Numbered from the stretch's first letter, positions 13,268 to 20,793 are shown. The stretch: DNA of 20,897 nucleotides from an uncultured Erythrobacter sp. (GCA_947258465.1 CAMYIQ010000106.1:1-20897); one strand, 5' to 3'. The notes: generated from the letters alone by a model not told the origin. Numbers and translations are program-made.

Positions 13268-14017
13268 ATGCTGAAAATCGACAATCTCCATGCCGAAATC
13301 GACGGCAAGACAATTCTGAACGGGCTCACGCTCGAAGTGCCTGCGGGCGAAGTCCATGCGATCATGGGGCCGAACGGTGCCGGTAAGTCCACGCTCGCCT
13401 ATGTGCTGGGCGGACGGCCCGGCTATGAGGTCACGCAGGGCTCGGTCGAGTTCAACGGGCAGAACCTGCTCGATCTGGAGCCGCATGAACGCGCGGCGGC
13501 TGGGCTGTTCCTCGGCTTTCAGTACCCGGTCGAAATTCCCGGCGTGTCCAATGTCCAGTTCTTGCGCGAAGCGCTCAATTCGCAGCGCAAGGCGCGTGGG
13601 CAAGAAGCGCTGACCGGCGGTGAGTTCCTCAAGCTTGCCAAGGAAAAGGCAGGCTTGCTCAAGCTCGATCCTGAAATGCTCAAGCGCCACGTCAATGTCG
13701 GCTTTTCGGGCGGCGAAAAGAAACGCGCCGAAATGGTCCAGATGGGCATTCTCGACCCGAAATTCGCCGTGCTCGACGAGACCGATAGCGGCCTCGACAT
13801 CGACGCGCTGCGCGTGGTGGGCGAAGGCATCAACGCGATCATGCGCGCGCCCGACAAAGGCGTGCTGCTGATCACGCACTACCAGCGCCTGCTCGAAGTG
13901 GTGAGGCCCGACAAGGTCTCGATCCTGTCGCAGGGCCGGATCGTGCGTACCGGCGGCCCCGAACTGGCAATCGAGCTGGAAAGCGAAGGGTATGATGCGG
14001 TGATGGCAGATGCCTGA
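13268..14017 (+). CDS. sufC: Fe-S assembly ATPase SufC
   Basis: A 249-aa ABC-type ATPase subunit of the soluble SufBCD complex; its ATP-driven dimerisation opens the SufB-SufD interface for cluster assembly. The motifs are complete: Walker A GPNGAGKST (34-42), the SufC-specific Q-loop region LFLGFQYPVEIPGV (80-93), ABC signature SGGEKKR (147-153), Walker B FAVLDETDSGLD (166-177) with Glu171, and the switch His204 in LLITHYQRLL. There is no membrane partner, as expected. The ATG at 13268 follows the palindromic repeat by 18 bp with GGAAAT just upstream. Its stop lies inside the sufD start region (8-bp overlap, 14010-14017), giving tight coupling. Confidence 0.97.
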   Translation: MLKIDNLHAEIDGKTILNGLTLEVPAGEVHAIMGPNGAGKSTLAYVLGGRPGYEVTQGSVEFNGQNLLDLEPHERAAAGLFLGFQYPVEIPGVSNVQFLREALNSQRKARGQEALTGGEFLKLAKEKAGLLKLDPEMLKRHVNVGFSGGEKKRAEMVQMGILDPKFAVLDETDSGLDIDALRVVGEGINAIMRAPDKGVLLITHYQRLLEVVRPDKVSILSQGRIVRTGGPELAIELESEGYDAVMADA

Positions 14018-14768
14018 AGCAGCCGAACTTCCCACGCGGCGCGAAGAGGCCTGGCGTTATTCCGCAGTCGAGCGGCTACAGGGCGAGGCGCTGGACGACT
14101 GGCGCGTGATCGACATAGCGGCGGGCGAGACCTTCCGCGAAACGCTCCTTATCGCCGATGCGGCCGATACGAAGCCGACCGAACTGCACCGTTGGCGTGT
14201 GCATGTGGGCGAGGGGGCGACCTGCGAGCTGTTCGCCGTGCTGGCCTCTGCCGAATATGCACGGCTCGAAATCGCGGTGACTTTAAGCAAGGGCGCGCAT
14301 TTCGAGCTTGGCGGGATTACCGTAGGCGGACGCGAGACGGTGCGCGAGTTCGTCACCCGCGTGATCCATGCCGAGCCCCACGCGACCAGCAATCAGACCG
14401 TGCGCAGCGTCCACTGGGGTCACGGCACGGGCAATTTCCTCGGCAATATCGACGTCGTGCGCGATGCGCAGAAGACCGATGCGGCGCAGGATTTCAAGGG
14501 GTTGCTGCTCGAAAAGGGTGCGAGCGTAAACGCCGTGCCGCAACTCGAAATCTTCGCCGACGACGTCAAATGCGCGCATGGCGCCAGTGTCGGCCAATTG
14601 GACGAGACCGCCCGGTTCTACATGGCGGCGCGCGGCCTTTCGCCCGACCTTGCCCGCCGTCTGCTGGTGCAGGCCTTCCTTGGCGACGCGCTGGTCGCGC
14701 TCGACGATGATGAGGTGCGTGAGGCGATGATGCGCCATGCGCTCGACAAGGTGGACAAGGCGCTATGA
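14010..14768 (+). CDS. sufD: SufD, short form
   Basis: A 252-aa SufD family protein, the partner of SufB in the SufBCD scaffold. The C-terminal conserved block is clear: DFKGLLLEKGASVNAVPQLE, then ADDVKCAHGASVGQLDE (183-199) with Cys188 and His190, and MAARGLSPDLARRLLVQAFL. His190 corresponds to the cluster-assembly histidine of E. coli SufD. It is much shorter than the roughly 420-residue enterobacterial SufD because most of the N-terminal helical region is missing. The N-terminus still carries REEAWRYSAV, matching the RxExWRYT motif of SufD, so this looks like a naturally compact form, not a truncation. ATG 14010 overlaps sufC by 8 bp, and the TGA overlaps the sufS ATG (14765-14768). Confidence 0.92.
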   Translation: MPEAAELPTRREEAWRYSAVERLQGEALDDWRVIDIAAGETFRETLLIADAADTKPTELHRWRVHVGEGATCELFAVLASAEYARLEIAVTLSKGAHFELGGITVGGRETVREFVTRVIHAEPHATSNQTVRSVHWGHGTGNFLGNIDVVRDAQKTDAAQDFKGLLLEKGASVNAVPQLEIFADDVKCAHGASVGQLDETARFYMAARGLSPDLARRLLVQAFLGDALVALDDDEVREAMMRHALDKVDKAL

Positions 14769-16054
14769 GCGATAGTTCCCTCATCAGTCCCCGCGAAGGC
14801 GGGGACCTCGACCGGCCTGGCGCTAGCTCGCCCGAGGCCCCCGCCTTCGCGGGGGATCGGTTGCGGGGCGACTTCCCCGGCCTCGTGACGGCCGACGGAA
14901 AGCCGTGGCACTATCTCGATACGGCAGCCTCGGCCCAGAAGCCGCAGGCCGTGATCGATGCGATGAGCCGGGCCCTGGGCAAAGACTACGCCACTGTCCA
15001 TCGCGGGGTTTACTCGCGCAGCGCGCAGATGACGCTCGGCTACGAGGCTGCGCGTCGCCGGGTGGCCGAGTTCATCGGCGCCAAGAGCGAGACCGAAATC
15101 GTTTTCGTGCGCGGCGCGACCGAGGCGATCAACCTGGTCGCGGCGAGCTGGGGCATGGCCAATATCGGCGAGGGCGACCGGATTGTCCTTTCCACGCTGG
15201 AGCATCACTCGAACATTGTGCCGTGGCAGATGGTGGCCGAGCGTACCGGCGCGCAGATCGACGTCTGCCCGCTGACCGAGGACCACCGGATCGACCTCGG
15301 CGCGCTCGAAGCGCTGCTGACGCCGCGCACCCGGCTGGTTTGTCTGGCGCATGTCTCGAATGTGCTGGGCAGCGTGCTCGATGCGCGCGAAGCTTCCGAT
15401 CTGGCCCATTCCGTCGGTGCGAAAATCCTGTTCGACGGCTGCCAGGCCGCCCCGCGTATGGCTCTCGACATGGCTGCGCTGGATTGCGACTTCTATGCGC
15501 TTTCGGGGCACAAGATATACGGGCCGACCGGCATCGGCGTGTTGTGGGCGCGTGAGGATATCCTCGACGCCATGCCCCCCTGGCAGGGCGGCGGTGCGAT
15601 GATCGATCGCGTGACCTTCGAGAAAACCACTTACGCCCCGCCGCCGCAGCGCTTCGAGGCAGGCACGCCGATGATTACCGAGGCGATCGCGCTGCATGCG
15701 GCAATCGATTATGTCGATGCGCTCGGCCCCGACCGTCTGTTCGCACATGAAAGCGCGCTGGCGAAACAGCTCCGCGACGAGCTGCGTTCGATGAACTCGG
15801 TCACGTTGTTCGGACCGGAGGAAAGCGCGGGCATCGTCAGTTTCGCGCTGCAAGGGGTTCACCCGCACGATCTCGGCACCATATTGGACGAAGAGAATGT
15901 CGCGATCCGCGCGGGCCACCATTGCGCGCAGCCGCTGATGGACCACCTCGGCGTTTCGGCCACCGCCCGGGCAAGCTTCGGGCTTTATTCCGACGAAAGC
16001 GACATCGCTGCGCTGCTGCGCGGTATCGAAAGGACTCAGAGGATCTTCGGATGA
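14765..16054 (+). CDS. sufS: Cysteine desulfurase SufS with repeat-derived N-terminus
   Basis: A 429-aa PLP enzyme that removes sulfur from L-cysteine as an enzyme-bound persulfide for SUF assembly. Motifs: YLDTAASAQKP (50-60), the HH pair in TLEHHSN (144-150), Schiff-base Lys250 in SGHKIYGPTG, and catalytic Cys387 in IRAGHHCAQPLM. The family homology begins at about Leu33-RGDFPGL, whereas residues 8-31 (PREGGDLDRP, then PEAPAFAGD) are the translation of a palindromic repeat at 14788-14856. ATG 14765 forms the ATGA overlap with sufD and is favoured; a TTG at 14861 (codon 33), preceded by GGGGGA from the right repeat arm, is an alternative internal start that would give a normal-length enzyme. 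No sufE or sufU partner is visible in the operon. Confidence 0.95.
   Translation: MSDSSLISPREGGDLDRPGASSPEAPAFAGDRLRGDFPGLVTADGKPWHYLDTAASAQKPQAVIDAMSRALGKDYATVHRGVYSRSAQMTLGYEAARRRVAEFIGAKSETEIVFVRGATEAINLVAASWGMANIGEGDRIVLSTLEHHSNIVPWQMVAERTGAQIDVCPLTEDHRIDLGALEALLTPRTRLVCLAHVSNVLGSVLDAREASDLAHSVGAKILFDGCQAAPRMALDMAALDCDFYALSGHKIYGPTGIGVLWAREDILDAMPPWQGGGAMIDRVTFEKTTYAPPPQRFEAGTPMITEAIALHAAIDYVDALGPDRLFAHESALAKQLRDELRSMNSVTLFGPEESAGIVSFALQGVHPHDLGTILDEENVAIRAGHHCAQPLMDHLGVSATARASFGLYSDESDIAALLRGIERTQRIFG
14788..14856. repeat. Palindromic repeat inserted in the sufS coding region
   Basis: The left arm (14788-14810, core CCGCGAAGGCGGGG) and the right arm (14833-14856, core CCCCGCCTTCGCGGGG) are inverted copies differing by one indel and one mismatch, with a 22-bp loop. 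The sequence belongs to a repeat type seen between genes in alphaproteobacteria, but here the reading frame runs straight through it and adds about 23 residues to the SufS N-terminus. It is a different family from the repeat at 13161-13249. Confidence 0.85.
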
Positions 16055-16551
16055 ACGACGATCAGAACAAAGATTTCATCGCAGCGCCGTCCCCGGCGGA
16101 TACCGTAGTGGACAAACCGCCGCGGGCGCGGGTCGAGGACGCCGTCGATCCTGACGAAAGCCCGCGCGAAACCATGGAGCGCAAGCGCGACTATCTCGAA
16201 GGCTTTCTCCAGAAAAAGCCCGAGAACGTACCCGCCGGTGCGCCCGGCGGCGACTTGTATGAAGCCGTGGTCGCCGCGCTCAAGGAAATCTACGATCCGG
16301 AAATTCCGGTGAATATCTACGATCTCGGCCTGATCTATGGCGTCGAGGTCGATGATGAGAGCGATGTGACCGTCACCATGACTCTGACCACGCCGCATTG
16401 CCCGGTCGCCGAAACCATGCCCGGCGAGGTCGAGTTGCGCGCCGCCAGCGTGCCGGGTGTCCGCGATGCGGAAGTCAATCTCGTCTGGGACCCGCCCTGG
16501 GGGCCGGACAAGATGACCGACGAGGCGCGCCTCGAACTGGGAATGTTGTGA
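16051..16551 (+). CDS. SUF-associated DUF59 (MIP18/SufT-like) protein
   Basis: A 166-aa protein. The first 60-65 residues are charged and low complexity (DKPPRARVEDAVDPDESPRE). The DUF59/MIP18 domain follows (about 68-160): LYEAVVAALKEIYDPEIPVN, IYDLGLIYGVEVDD, VTVTMTLTTPHCPVAETMPG and VNLVWDPPWGPDKM. The domain is shared with PaaD, SufT and the eukaryotic CIA factor MIP18, and the conserved cysteine in TTPHCP is present. Family knowledge places SUF-linked DUF59 proteins in Fe-S cluster maturation or transfer, without a defined reaction. The ATG overlaps the sufS TGA (ATGA at 16051-16054), and its own TGA shares one base with the sufA ATG (TGATG at 16549-16553). The acidic N-terminal extension is typical of alphaproteobacterial versions, as far as I recall. 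Confidence 0.9.
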   Translation: MNDDQNKDFIAAPSPADTVVDKPPRARVEDAVDPDESPRETMERKRDYLEGFLQKKPENVPAGAPGGDLYEAVVAALKEIYDPEIPVNIYDLGLIYGVEVDDESDVTVTMTLTTPHCPVAETMPGEVELRAASVPGVRDAEVNLVWDPPWGPDKMTDEARLELGML

Positions 16552-16910
16552 TGAACGATACGACAACCCGCACCGCCCCCAAGGCCGCCGTCATCCTGAC
16601 ACCCGCCGCCGAACAGCGTGTCGCCGCGCTTATGGCCAAAGCACCCGCCGACGCGATCGGCGTGAAGCTGTCGACCCCGCGTCGCGGCTGTTCGGGCCTC
16701 GCCTATTCCGTCGATTACCTGACCGAGGAAGCCAAGTTCGACGAAAAGATCGAAACGCCGGGCGGTGTATTCTACATCGACGGTGCCAGCGTCCTATATC
16801 TCATCGGCAGCACGATGGACTGGGTCGAAGACGATTTCACCGCCGGCTTCGTGTTCGAAAATCCCAACGCCAAGGGCGCGTGTGGCTGCGGCGAAAGCTT
16901 CATGGTGTGA
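16551..16910 (+). CDS. sufA: A-type Fe-S carrier SufA (HesB/IscA family)
   Basis: A 119-aa A-type carrier protein that accepts clusters from SufBCD and passes them to apo-proteins. The three conserved cysteines are present: Cys47 in TPRRGCSGLAY, and Cys111 and Cys113 in the C-terminal GACGCGESF. VDYL and GVFYIDGASVLYLIGSTMDWV complete the HesB fold, and length is normal. The first 12 residues (MNDTTTRTAPKA) are a variable tail. The ATG at 16551 shares an A with the preceding TGA. It is the last gene of the SUF operon; a convergent aldo/keto reductase gene follows after 148 bp. In that gap an imperfect stem CCTG(G)TCC against GGACAGG is visible near 16938-16962, but no T-tract, so no clear intrinsic terminator can be called. 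Confidence 0.94.
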   Translation: MNDTTTRTAPKAAVILTPAAEQRVAALMAKAPADAIGVKLSTPRRGCSGLAYSVDYLTEEAKFDEKIETPGGVFYIDGASVLYLIGSTMDWVEDDFTAGFVFENPNAKGACGCGESFMV

Positions 16911-17058
16911 GGGCCTTTCCGCTGCGCTGATTGCCTGGTCCTGACCTTCTATGGACAGGCGGGGGCCGAGCCGGAACTGCCGCCTATAAACGAGTGGTTC
17001 GCTTTTGCTCATCGAGGCAACCAGCGCTCCGCTCGGAGACAGCCGTTCCTCGCAAGGC

Positions 17059-18039
17059 TTACGCGTCGACCCCCTTCATACCCTCGGCAGTGTAGCGTTC
17101 GCCGATGAAGCTGCCTGGTGCATAGGCGCGGTCGAGTTCCTCGATCTCGTCGACCGACAGGCGAAGGCTGGTGGCAGCGATATTCTGTTCGAGATAGCTC
17201 AGCCGTTTGGTGCCGGGGATGGCGAACACGCCCTTGGCCAGCACCCAGGCAAGCGCGACTTGAGCAGGTGCGGCCTCTCGCCGATCGGCGATGGTGCGCA
17301 GCGTATCGAGGCGGCCGAGATTTTCCTCTATTCCGGAGCCCGTGAAGCGCGGCAGGTTGCGGCGGAAATCGCTCTTGGAGAGGGCGCCGGGATCGAAAAT
17401 GCCGGACAGCAATCCGCGCCCCAGCGGGCTGTAGGCGACGAAAGCGATGCCCAGTTCCCGGCAGGTCGGCAGAACTTCCGCTTCCATGTCGCGGGTGGTC
17501 AGCGAATATTCGCTCTGCACGGCGGCAACCGGATGGACGGCATGCGCGCGGCGCAGCGTATCGGCGGAGACTTCGCTGAGGCCGATACGGGCGATCTTGC
17601 CGGCCTGAACCAGATCGGCGAGCGTCGCCATGGTGTCCTCGATCCGTCGTCCCGCTTCGGCACGGTGGACGTAATAGAGATCGATCCGCTCGATGCCGAG
17701 CCGCCGTAGGGATGCCTCGCAGGCGTCGCGGATATAGTCCGCGCTGTTATCGATCGTGCGGGCATATTCGCCCGGCGCTTTGCGGATGCCGAACTTGGTG
17801 GCGATGAAGGTGTCGTGCCCGCCTCCCTTCAAAAAGCTGGCCAGCAGTTCTTCATTGTGACCATTGCCGTACATGTCGGCAGTGTCGAACATCCGCACAC
17901 CCAGTTCATAAGCGCGGCGGAGCACGGCCAGGGACTGTTCGTCATCGGTCTCGCCGTAGAATTCGGACATGCCCATGCAACCGAGACCGAGTGCGGGCAA
18001 TTCAGGGCCGCCGGTGCCGAGGGGAAGGGTGGGGATCAT
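17059..18039 (-). CDS. Aldo/keto reductase
   Basis: A 326-aa NADPH-dependent oxidoreductase of the AKR superfamily, TIM-barrel type. It reduces aldehydes and ketones; the substrate is not predictable. The tetrad is visible: Asp52 and Tyr57 in FDTADMYGNG, Lys82 in ATKFG, and His125 in LYYVHRAE. Cofactor-binding parts include IARIGLSEVS, VQSEYSLTTR, AYSPLGRGLLSG and AIPGTKRLSYLEQNI. The motif set matches the AKR11/AKR13-like group (YajO/YakC-type) that commonly has YYxHR. The frame extends upstream to 18114; ATG 18039 is chosen because GGAG lies 7 nt before it and MIPTLPLGTGG begins the family homology. ATG 18057 is a less likely alternative. It is divergent from a LysR gene 98 bp away, its probable regulator. 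Confidence 0.92.
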   Translation of the reverse strand: MIPTLPLGTGGPELPALGLGCMGMSEFYGETDDEQSLAVLRRAYELGVRMFDTADMYGNGHNEELLASFLKGGGHDTFIATKFGIRKAPGEYARTIDNSADYIRDACEASLRRLGIERIDLYYVHRAEAGRRIEDTMATLADLVQAGKIARIGLSEVSADTLRRAHAVHPVAAVQSEYSLTTRDMEAEVLPTCRELGIAFVAYSPLGRGLLSGIFDPGALSKSDFRRNLPRFTGSGIEENLGRLDTLRTIADRREAAPAQVALAWVLAKGVFAIPGTKRLSYLEQNIAATSLRLSVDEIEELDRAYAPGSFIGERYTAEGMKGVDA

Positions 18040-18104
18040 CGTCTGGCTCCAATCCATACTGCGCGAGGGGACATGGCAGGGGCAGGGTCTGCTGAAAATT
18101 CGTT

Positions 18105-18130
18105 TTCTCGTCATGCCATCTGTGCGAGAA
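18105..18130. promoter_or_regulatory. Candidate LysR operator in the divergent promoter region
   Basis: TTCTCG (18105-18110) and CGAGAA (18125-18130) are exact inverted repeats with a 14-bp spacer, lying between the divergent aldo/keto reductase and LysR genes. LysR proteins usually bind interrupted dyads in such regions. The right arm is only 7 nt from the lysR-type ATG, so binding could also block its own expression. Weak evidence from sequence alone. Confidence 0.3.
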
Positions 18131-18137
18131 CGATCAG

Positions 18138-18974
18138 ATGGACTGGCGCGATCTGCATGTTCTGGCAGTGCTGCACCGCGAAGGCTCGTTGGCCGGCGCG
18201 GCGCGCGCGCTGGGCGTGAATCATGCCACGGTGTCGCGCCGTGTCAGCGCGCTGGAGGAAAGCCTTGGCCATAGGCTGGTACGGCGGCTCGCCCGTTCGA
18301 CGCCGCTGACGGAGAAGGGAGAAGAAGTCGCCGGGATCGCGCTGGAGATGGAACGGCAGGCCCACCGGATCGAACGCCTGGCCCATGCTGCGCAAGGCAC
18401 TCTGACCGGCAGGGTCAGGCTGACGGCGCCGCCCGTGCTCGCCAGTGAGATCATCATTCCGGCGCTGCGCGAATTGCGTGCCGCGCATCCGGATCTGCAG
18501 ATCGTGGTATCTGCCAATTCGCATTTGGCCTCGCTCGACAGCGGCGAGGCGGATCTCGCCGTGCGCATGGTCGAGCCGCAGGGGCGGCAGAACATCGTGC
18601 GGCGTATCGGCTCGGTCGCCTTCGCGCTCTTCGCCAATCGCACCATCGCCAAGCTCCCGCCGCATCGCTGGCGCTTCATCGCCTTCGACGAGACACTGGC
18701 CCACGTGCCGCAGCAGCGTTGGCTCCGGGAATTCGCGGCGGAACGTCCGCTCGACCTCCTCACCGGCGATTATCACAGCCAGCGCGCTGCCGCCGAGGCC
18801 GGGCTGGGCGTCGCGCTGCTGCCCTGCATCATGGCCGAGCGGAACCCAACCCTCGTTCGCGTCACCGGGGAACAGCCCGATCCCCGGCCGGTCTGGCTGG
18901 TCGTTCATAGCGATTTGAAGGATGCCCCCGCCGTGCGCGCAGTGGGCGACCTGCTGATCGCGGCGATCAGCTAG
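18138..18974 (+). CDS. LysR-family transcriptional regulator
   Basis: A 278-aa regulator. Residues 1-60 are the winged HTH: MDWRDLHVLAVLHREGSLAG, AARALGVNHATVSRRVSALE, then RLVRRLARSTPLTEKGE. A linker helix (about 62-88) leads to the effector-binding domain, which starts at GRVRLTAPPVLASEIIIPAL and is typical of the AaeR/PecT-like branch. The domain is complete but slightly short for the family, which is about 300 residues. There is no strong ribosome binding site before the ATG at 18138 (CGAGAACGATCAG upstream). The divergent layout with the aldo/keto reductase suggests it controls that gene and itself in response to a small, possibly aromatic or carbonyl, ligand; this is inferred from position only. 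Confidence 0.92.
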   Translation: MDWRDLHVLAVLHREGSLAGAARALGVNHATVSRRVSALEESLGHRLVRRLARSTPLTEKGEEVAGIALEMERQAHRIERLAHAAQGTLTGRVRLTAPPVLASEIIIPALRELRAAHPDLQIVVSANSHLASLDSGEADLAVRMVEPQGRQNIVRRIGSVAFALFANRTIAKLPPHRWRFIAFDETLAHVPQQRWLREFAAERPLDLLTGDYHSQRAAAEAGLGVALLPCIMAERNPTLVRVTGEQPDPRPVWLVVHSDLKDAPAVRAVGDLLIAAIS

Positions 18975-19155
18975 GCACCCCGGTAGACATGCGCCCCGGA
19001 AGGCGATCGTGGCCCGGTGGCAGGACCTCGTAAGTTGCAGGACATTCGGGGGTGCGATTAATGGGCCGGAAATAGATCGCACGCAGGATGGACGAAACGC
19101 CGCGCTCTCGGCCACACCATCCATAGTCCGGCGATACCGGCTCAACGCGCAGAGC

Positions 19156-19200
19156 TGGCGCACCCGACAGGATTCGAACCTGTGGCCTCTGCCTTCGGAG
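19156..19200 (-). tRNA. 3' half of tRNA-Arg(CCG): att scar, not a functional gene
   Basis: On the minus strand the 45 bases match tRNA positions 32 to 76: anticodon loop CTCCGAA (anticodon CCG, arginine), 3' anticodon stem GGCAG, variable loop AGGCC, a perfect T-arm ACAGG-TTCGAAT-CCTGT, acceptor strand CGGGTGC, discriminator G and encoded CCA. Everything 5' of the anticodon loop is missing: the bases before it (TTGTACCGG) do not pair with GGCAG and no D-arm is present. Sequence identity starting exactly at the anticodon loop next to a tyrosine integrase is the standard sign of site-specific integration into a tRNA gene. The intact tRNA-Arg(CCG) should lie at the other end of the element, outside this window. 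Confidence 0.88.
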
Positions 19201-19217
19201 CCGGTACAAAACCGGTA
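19201..19217. repeat. Tandem direct repeat next to the att core
   Basis: CCGGTAC (19201-19207) is repeated at 19212-19218 (the last base falls one outside the range given) with AAAA between. It is the first sequence inside the element and could belong to the arm-type or core-type integrase binding sites. The role is inferred from position. Confidence 0.4.
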
Positions 19218-19285
19218 CGCCAGACTGCGAAATCCTACTCTAAGCTACTGTTATTAAGTGATTTGGATTGATTGGCGCTTGCGCT

Positions 19286-19305
19286 GGCGTAACCGCGTTT
19301 ACGCC
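19286..19305. promoter_or_regulatory. Inverted repeat upstream of the integrase gene
   Basis: GGCGTAA (19286-19292) and TTACGCC (19299-19305) are exact inverted repeats with a 6-bp spacer, 65 bp before the integrase ATG. It may be an operator for control of the integrase, or an integrase or excisionase binding site. No clear sigma-70 promoter was identified with it. Confidence 0.35.
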
Positions 19306-19370
19306 TCGACTTGCCGCCGCGTGCTTCCTTCACGCTTACGCGAATTCGGGGCTTTGAGACGGAGATCGCC

Positions 19371-20699
19371 ATGATCAAATTGACCAAACGCGCTGTCGAA
19401 GCAGCCGAAGCCAAAACTAAGGACTACATTCTCTGGGACGGGGAACTACCCGGTTTCGGGCTGCGTGTCTTCCCCTCAGGCAAACGTAGCTACATCGTCC
19501 AGTACCGCCAAGGCGGAAGATCGCGACGAATGGCGATTGGGCTGCATGGAGTCTGGACCGCCGAGCTTGCCCGGCGCGAGGCCAAGGCTCAGCTGGGTCG
19601 CGTCGCCGCCGGTGATGATCCGGCGGAGGAGCGCCTGGAAGATCATCAGGCGATGACGATGAAGCAACTCTGCGAGCGCTACATCCAAGACCTCGAAGAC
19701 GGTCTCATCCTCGGCAAGGGTGGACGACCCAAAAAGCAATCCACGATCGATACGGATATCGGACGGATCAAGCGACACGTCATTCCATTGATGGGTGGTC
19801 GGCGCGTCAAGGATCTCACCCGGGCTGACATGGTCAAGATCATGCGCGACATCATTGCAGGCCGGTCGCGCATTGTCGTCAAAACCAGAAAGCTGCGCGG
19901 GAAATCAATTGTAAAGGGAGGTCCAGGTACCGCCACACGCACACTAGGTCTGATCGGCGGTATCCTGACTTATGCCATTGACCTTGGCGTCATCGACCGC
20001 AATCCTGCTCACGGCATAAAGAAGCCGAAATACGAGGTACGTGAGCGGAGGCTAACCGAGGCCGAATATGGCATTCTTGGTCAGTTGCTCATCGAAGCTA
20101 AGAAGAACGAACAGTTCTGGCCATCAACCGACATCATCCGCCAGATCGCGCTCACTGGCTGCAGGCGAAGTGAGATCATCAATCTCAAATGGTGCGATGT
20201 CGATCTTGACGGCAGTTGTCTTCGACTTTCCGATAGCAAGGAAGGCAGGTCGATCCGACCTGTTGGCTTGCCAGTGATCGAGTTCTTAGAGGCCGAGTAC
20301 CAAGCAGCGAGCGGCAGCTACGTTTTCCCGGGATATGGGGCAGACACTCCCTTTGGCGGCTTCCCGAGGCAGTGGAACCAGTTGCTAAATGGCACGCGGC
20401 TGGAAGGCGTTACGGCCCATGTACTGCGACACAGCTTTGCCAGCATCGGCAATGATCTTGGCTTCACGGAAATAACGATCGCCGCGCTCTTGGGTCATGC
20501 AAAGGGATCGATCACCAGCAAATATATTCATGTCCTCGACGCAACCCTGATCACTGCCGCCGACATGATCGCAGGCTATATCGATGCTCTCCTAAGGGGA
20601 GAGCGGTTTCAAGAGAGCGCCTACTCGCTCGATCGTGCGATGCGAAAGAATACTATGAGCGAATTCTTGGCTGGTCGTGAGGCCAGCACTTCCAGATGA
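19371..20699 (+). CDS. Tyrosine-type integrase of a tRNA-targeting integrated element
   Basis: A 442-aa site-specific recombinase of the P4/DUF4102 type. Residues 1-85 form the arm-binding domain (LTKRAVEAAEAKTKDYILWD, GFGLRVFPSGKRSYIVQYR, GLHGVWTAELARREA), about 95-210 the core-binding domain, and 225-400 the catalytic domain. The active site is complete: Arg265 in TGCRRSEI, Lys290 in the beta-hairpin, His350 and Arg353 in HVLRHSF, His376 in LLGH and nucleophile Tyr385 in TSKYIH. ATG 19371 is preceded by GGAG (19361-19364). A tail of about 55 residues follows the tyrosine. The gene is 170 bp from the tRNA-Arg 3' fragment, its evident target, and reads into the element. Codon use is less GC-extreme than in the neighbours, consistent with acquisition. 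Confidence 0.95.
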   Translation: MIKLTKRAVEAAEAKTKDYILWDGELPGFGLRVFPSGKRSYIVQYRQGGRSRRMAIGLHGVWTAELARREAKAQLGRVAAGDDPAEERLEDHQAMTMKQLCERYIQDLEDGLILGKGGRPKKQSTIDTDIGRIKRHVIPLMGGRRVKDLTRADMVKIMRDIIAGRSRIVVKTRKLRGKSIVKGGPGTATRTLGLIGGILTYAIDLGVIDRNPAHGIKKPKYEVRERRLTEAEYGILGQLLIEAKKNEQFWPSTDIIRQIALTGCRRSEIINLKWCDVDLDGSCLRLSDSKEGRSIRPVGLPVIEFLEAEYQAASGSYVFPGYGADTPFGGFPRQWNQLLNGTRLEGVTAHVLRHSFASIGNDLGFTEITIAALLGHAKGSITSKYIHVLDATLITAADMIAGYIDALLRGERFQESAYSLDRAMRKNTMSEFLAGREASTSR

Positions 20700-20764
20700 T
20701 CATGTTCACTCGGATTGGGCTGGAGTCCTCTAGCCTGCCGCCTAATCTCTTCTCTGATCAAGCC

Positions 20765-20786
20765 CTATCCCCAGAATTGGGGATAG
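20765..20786. repeat. Perfect 9-bp inverted repeat downstream of the integrase
   Basis: CTATCCCCA (20765-20773) and TGGGGATAG (20778-20786) are exact reverse complements around GAAT. There is no T-tract after it, so it is not a standard terminator of the integrase gene. Its place directly before a DnaA box and repeats suggests it is part of a replication origin or an operator. Confidence 0.55.
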
Positions 20787-20793
20787 CCAACTC

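Larger units (their letters stand above)
18975..19370. other. 396-bp non-coding junction between chromosome and integrated element
   Basis: No protein gene is supported. The stretch contains an inverted repeat GTGCGAT (19052-19058) / ATCGCAC (19076-19082), the tRNA-Arg 3' half (19156-19200), a tandem CCGGTAC repeat just inside the element (19201-19217), and an inverted repeat in front of the integrase gene (19286-19305). An open frame of 80 codons crossing the tRNA fragment on the minus strand is spurious. Confidence 0.6.

Noticed and set aside
14618..15946. 442-codon minus-strand frame opposite sufS
   Set aside because: It is antisense to a well-conserved cysteine desulfurase. Its VPAFAGTDE string is just the reverse reading of the palindromic repeat.
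18967..19209. 80-codon minus-strand frame crossing the tRNA fragment, reading RRQRPQVRILSGAP near its start
   Set aside because: The VRILSGAP string is the usual artefact of translating a tRNA T-arm and acceptor end. The frame has no other support.
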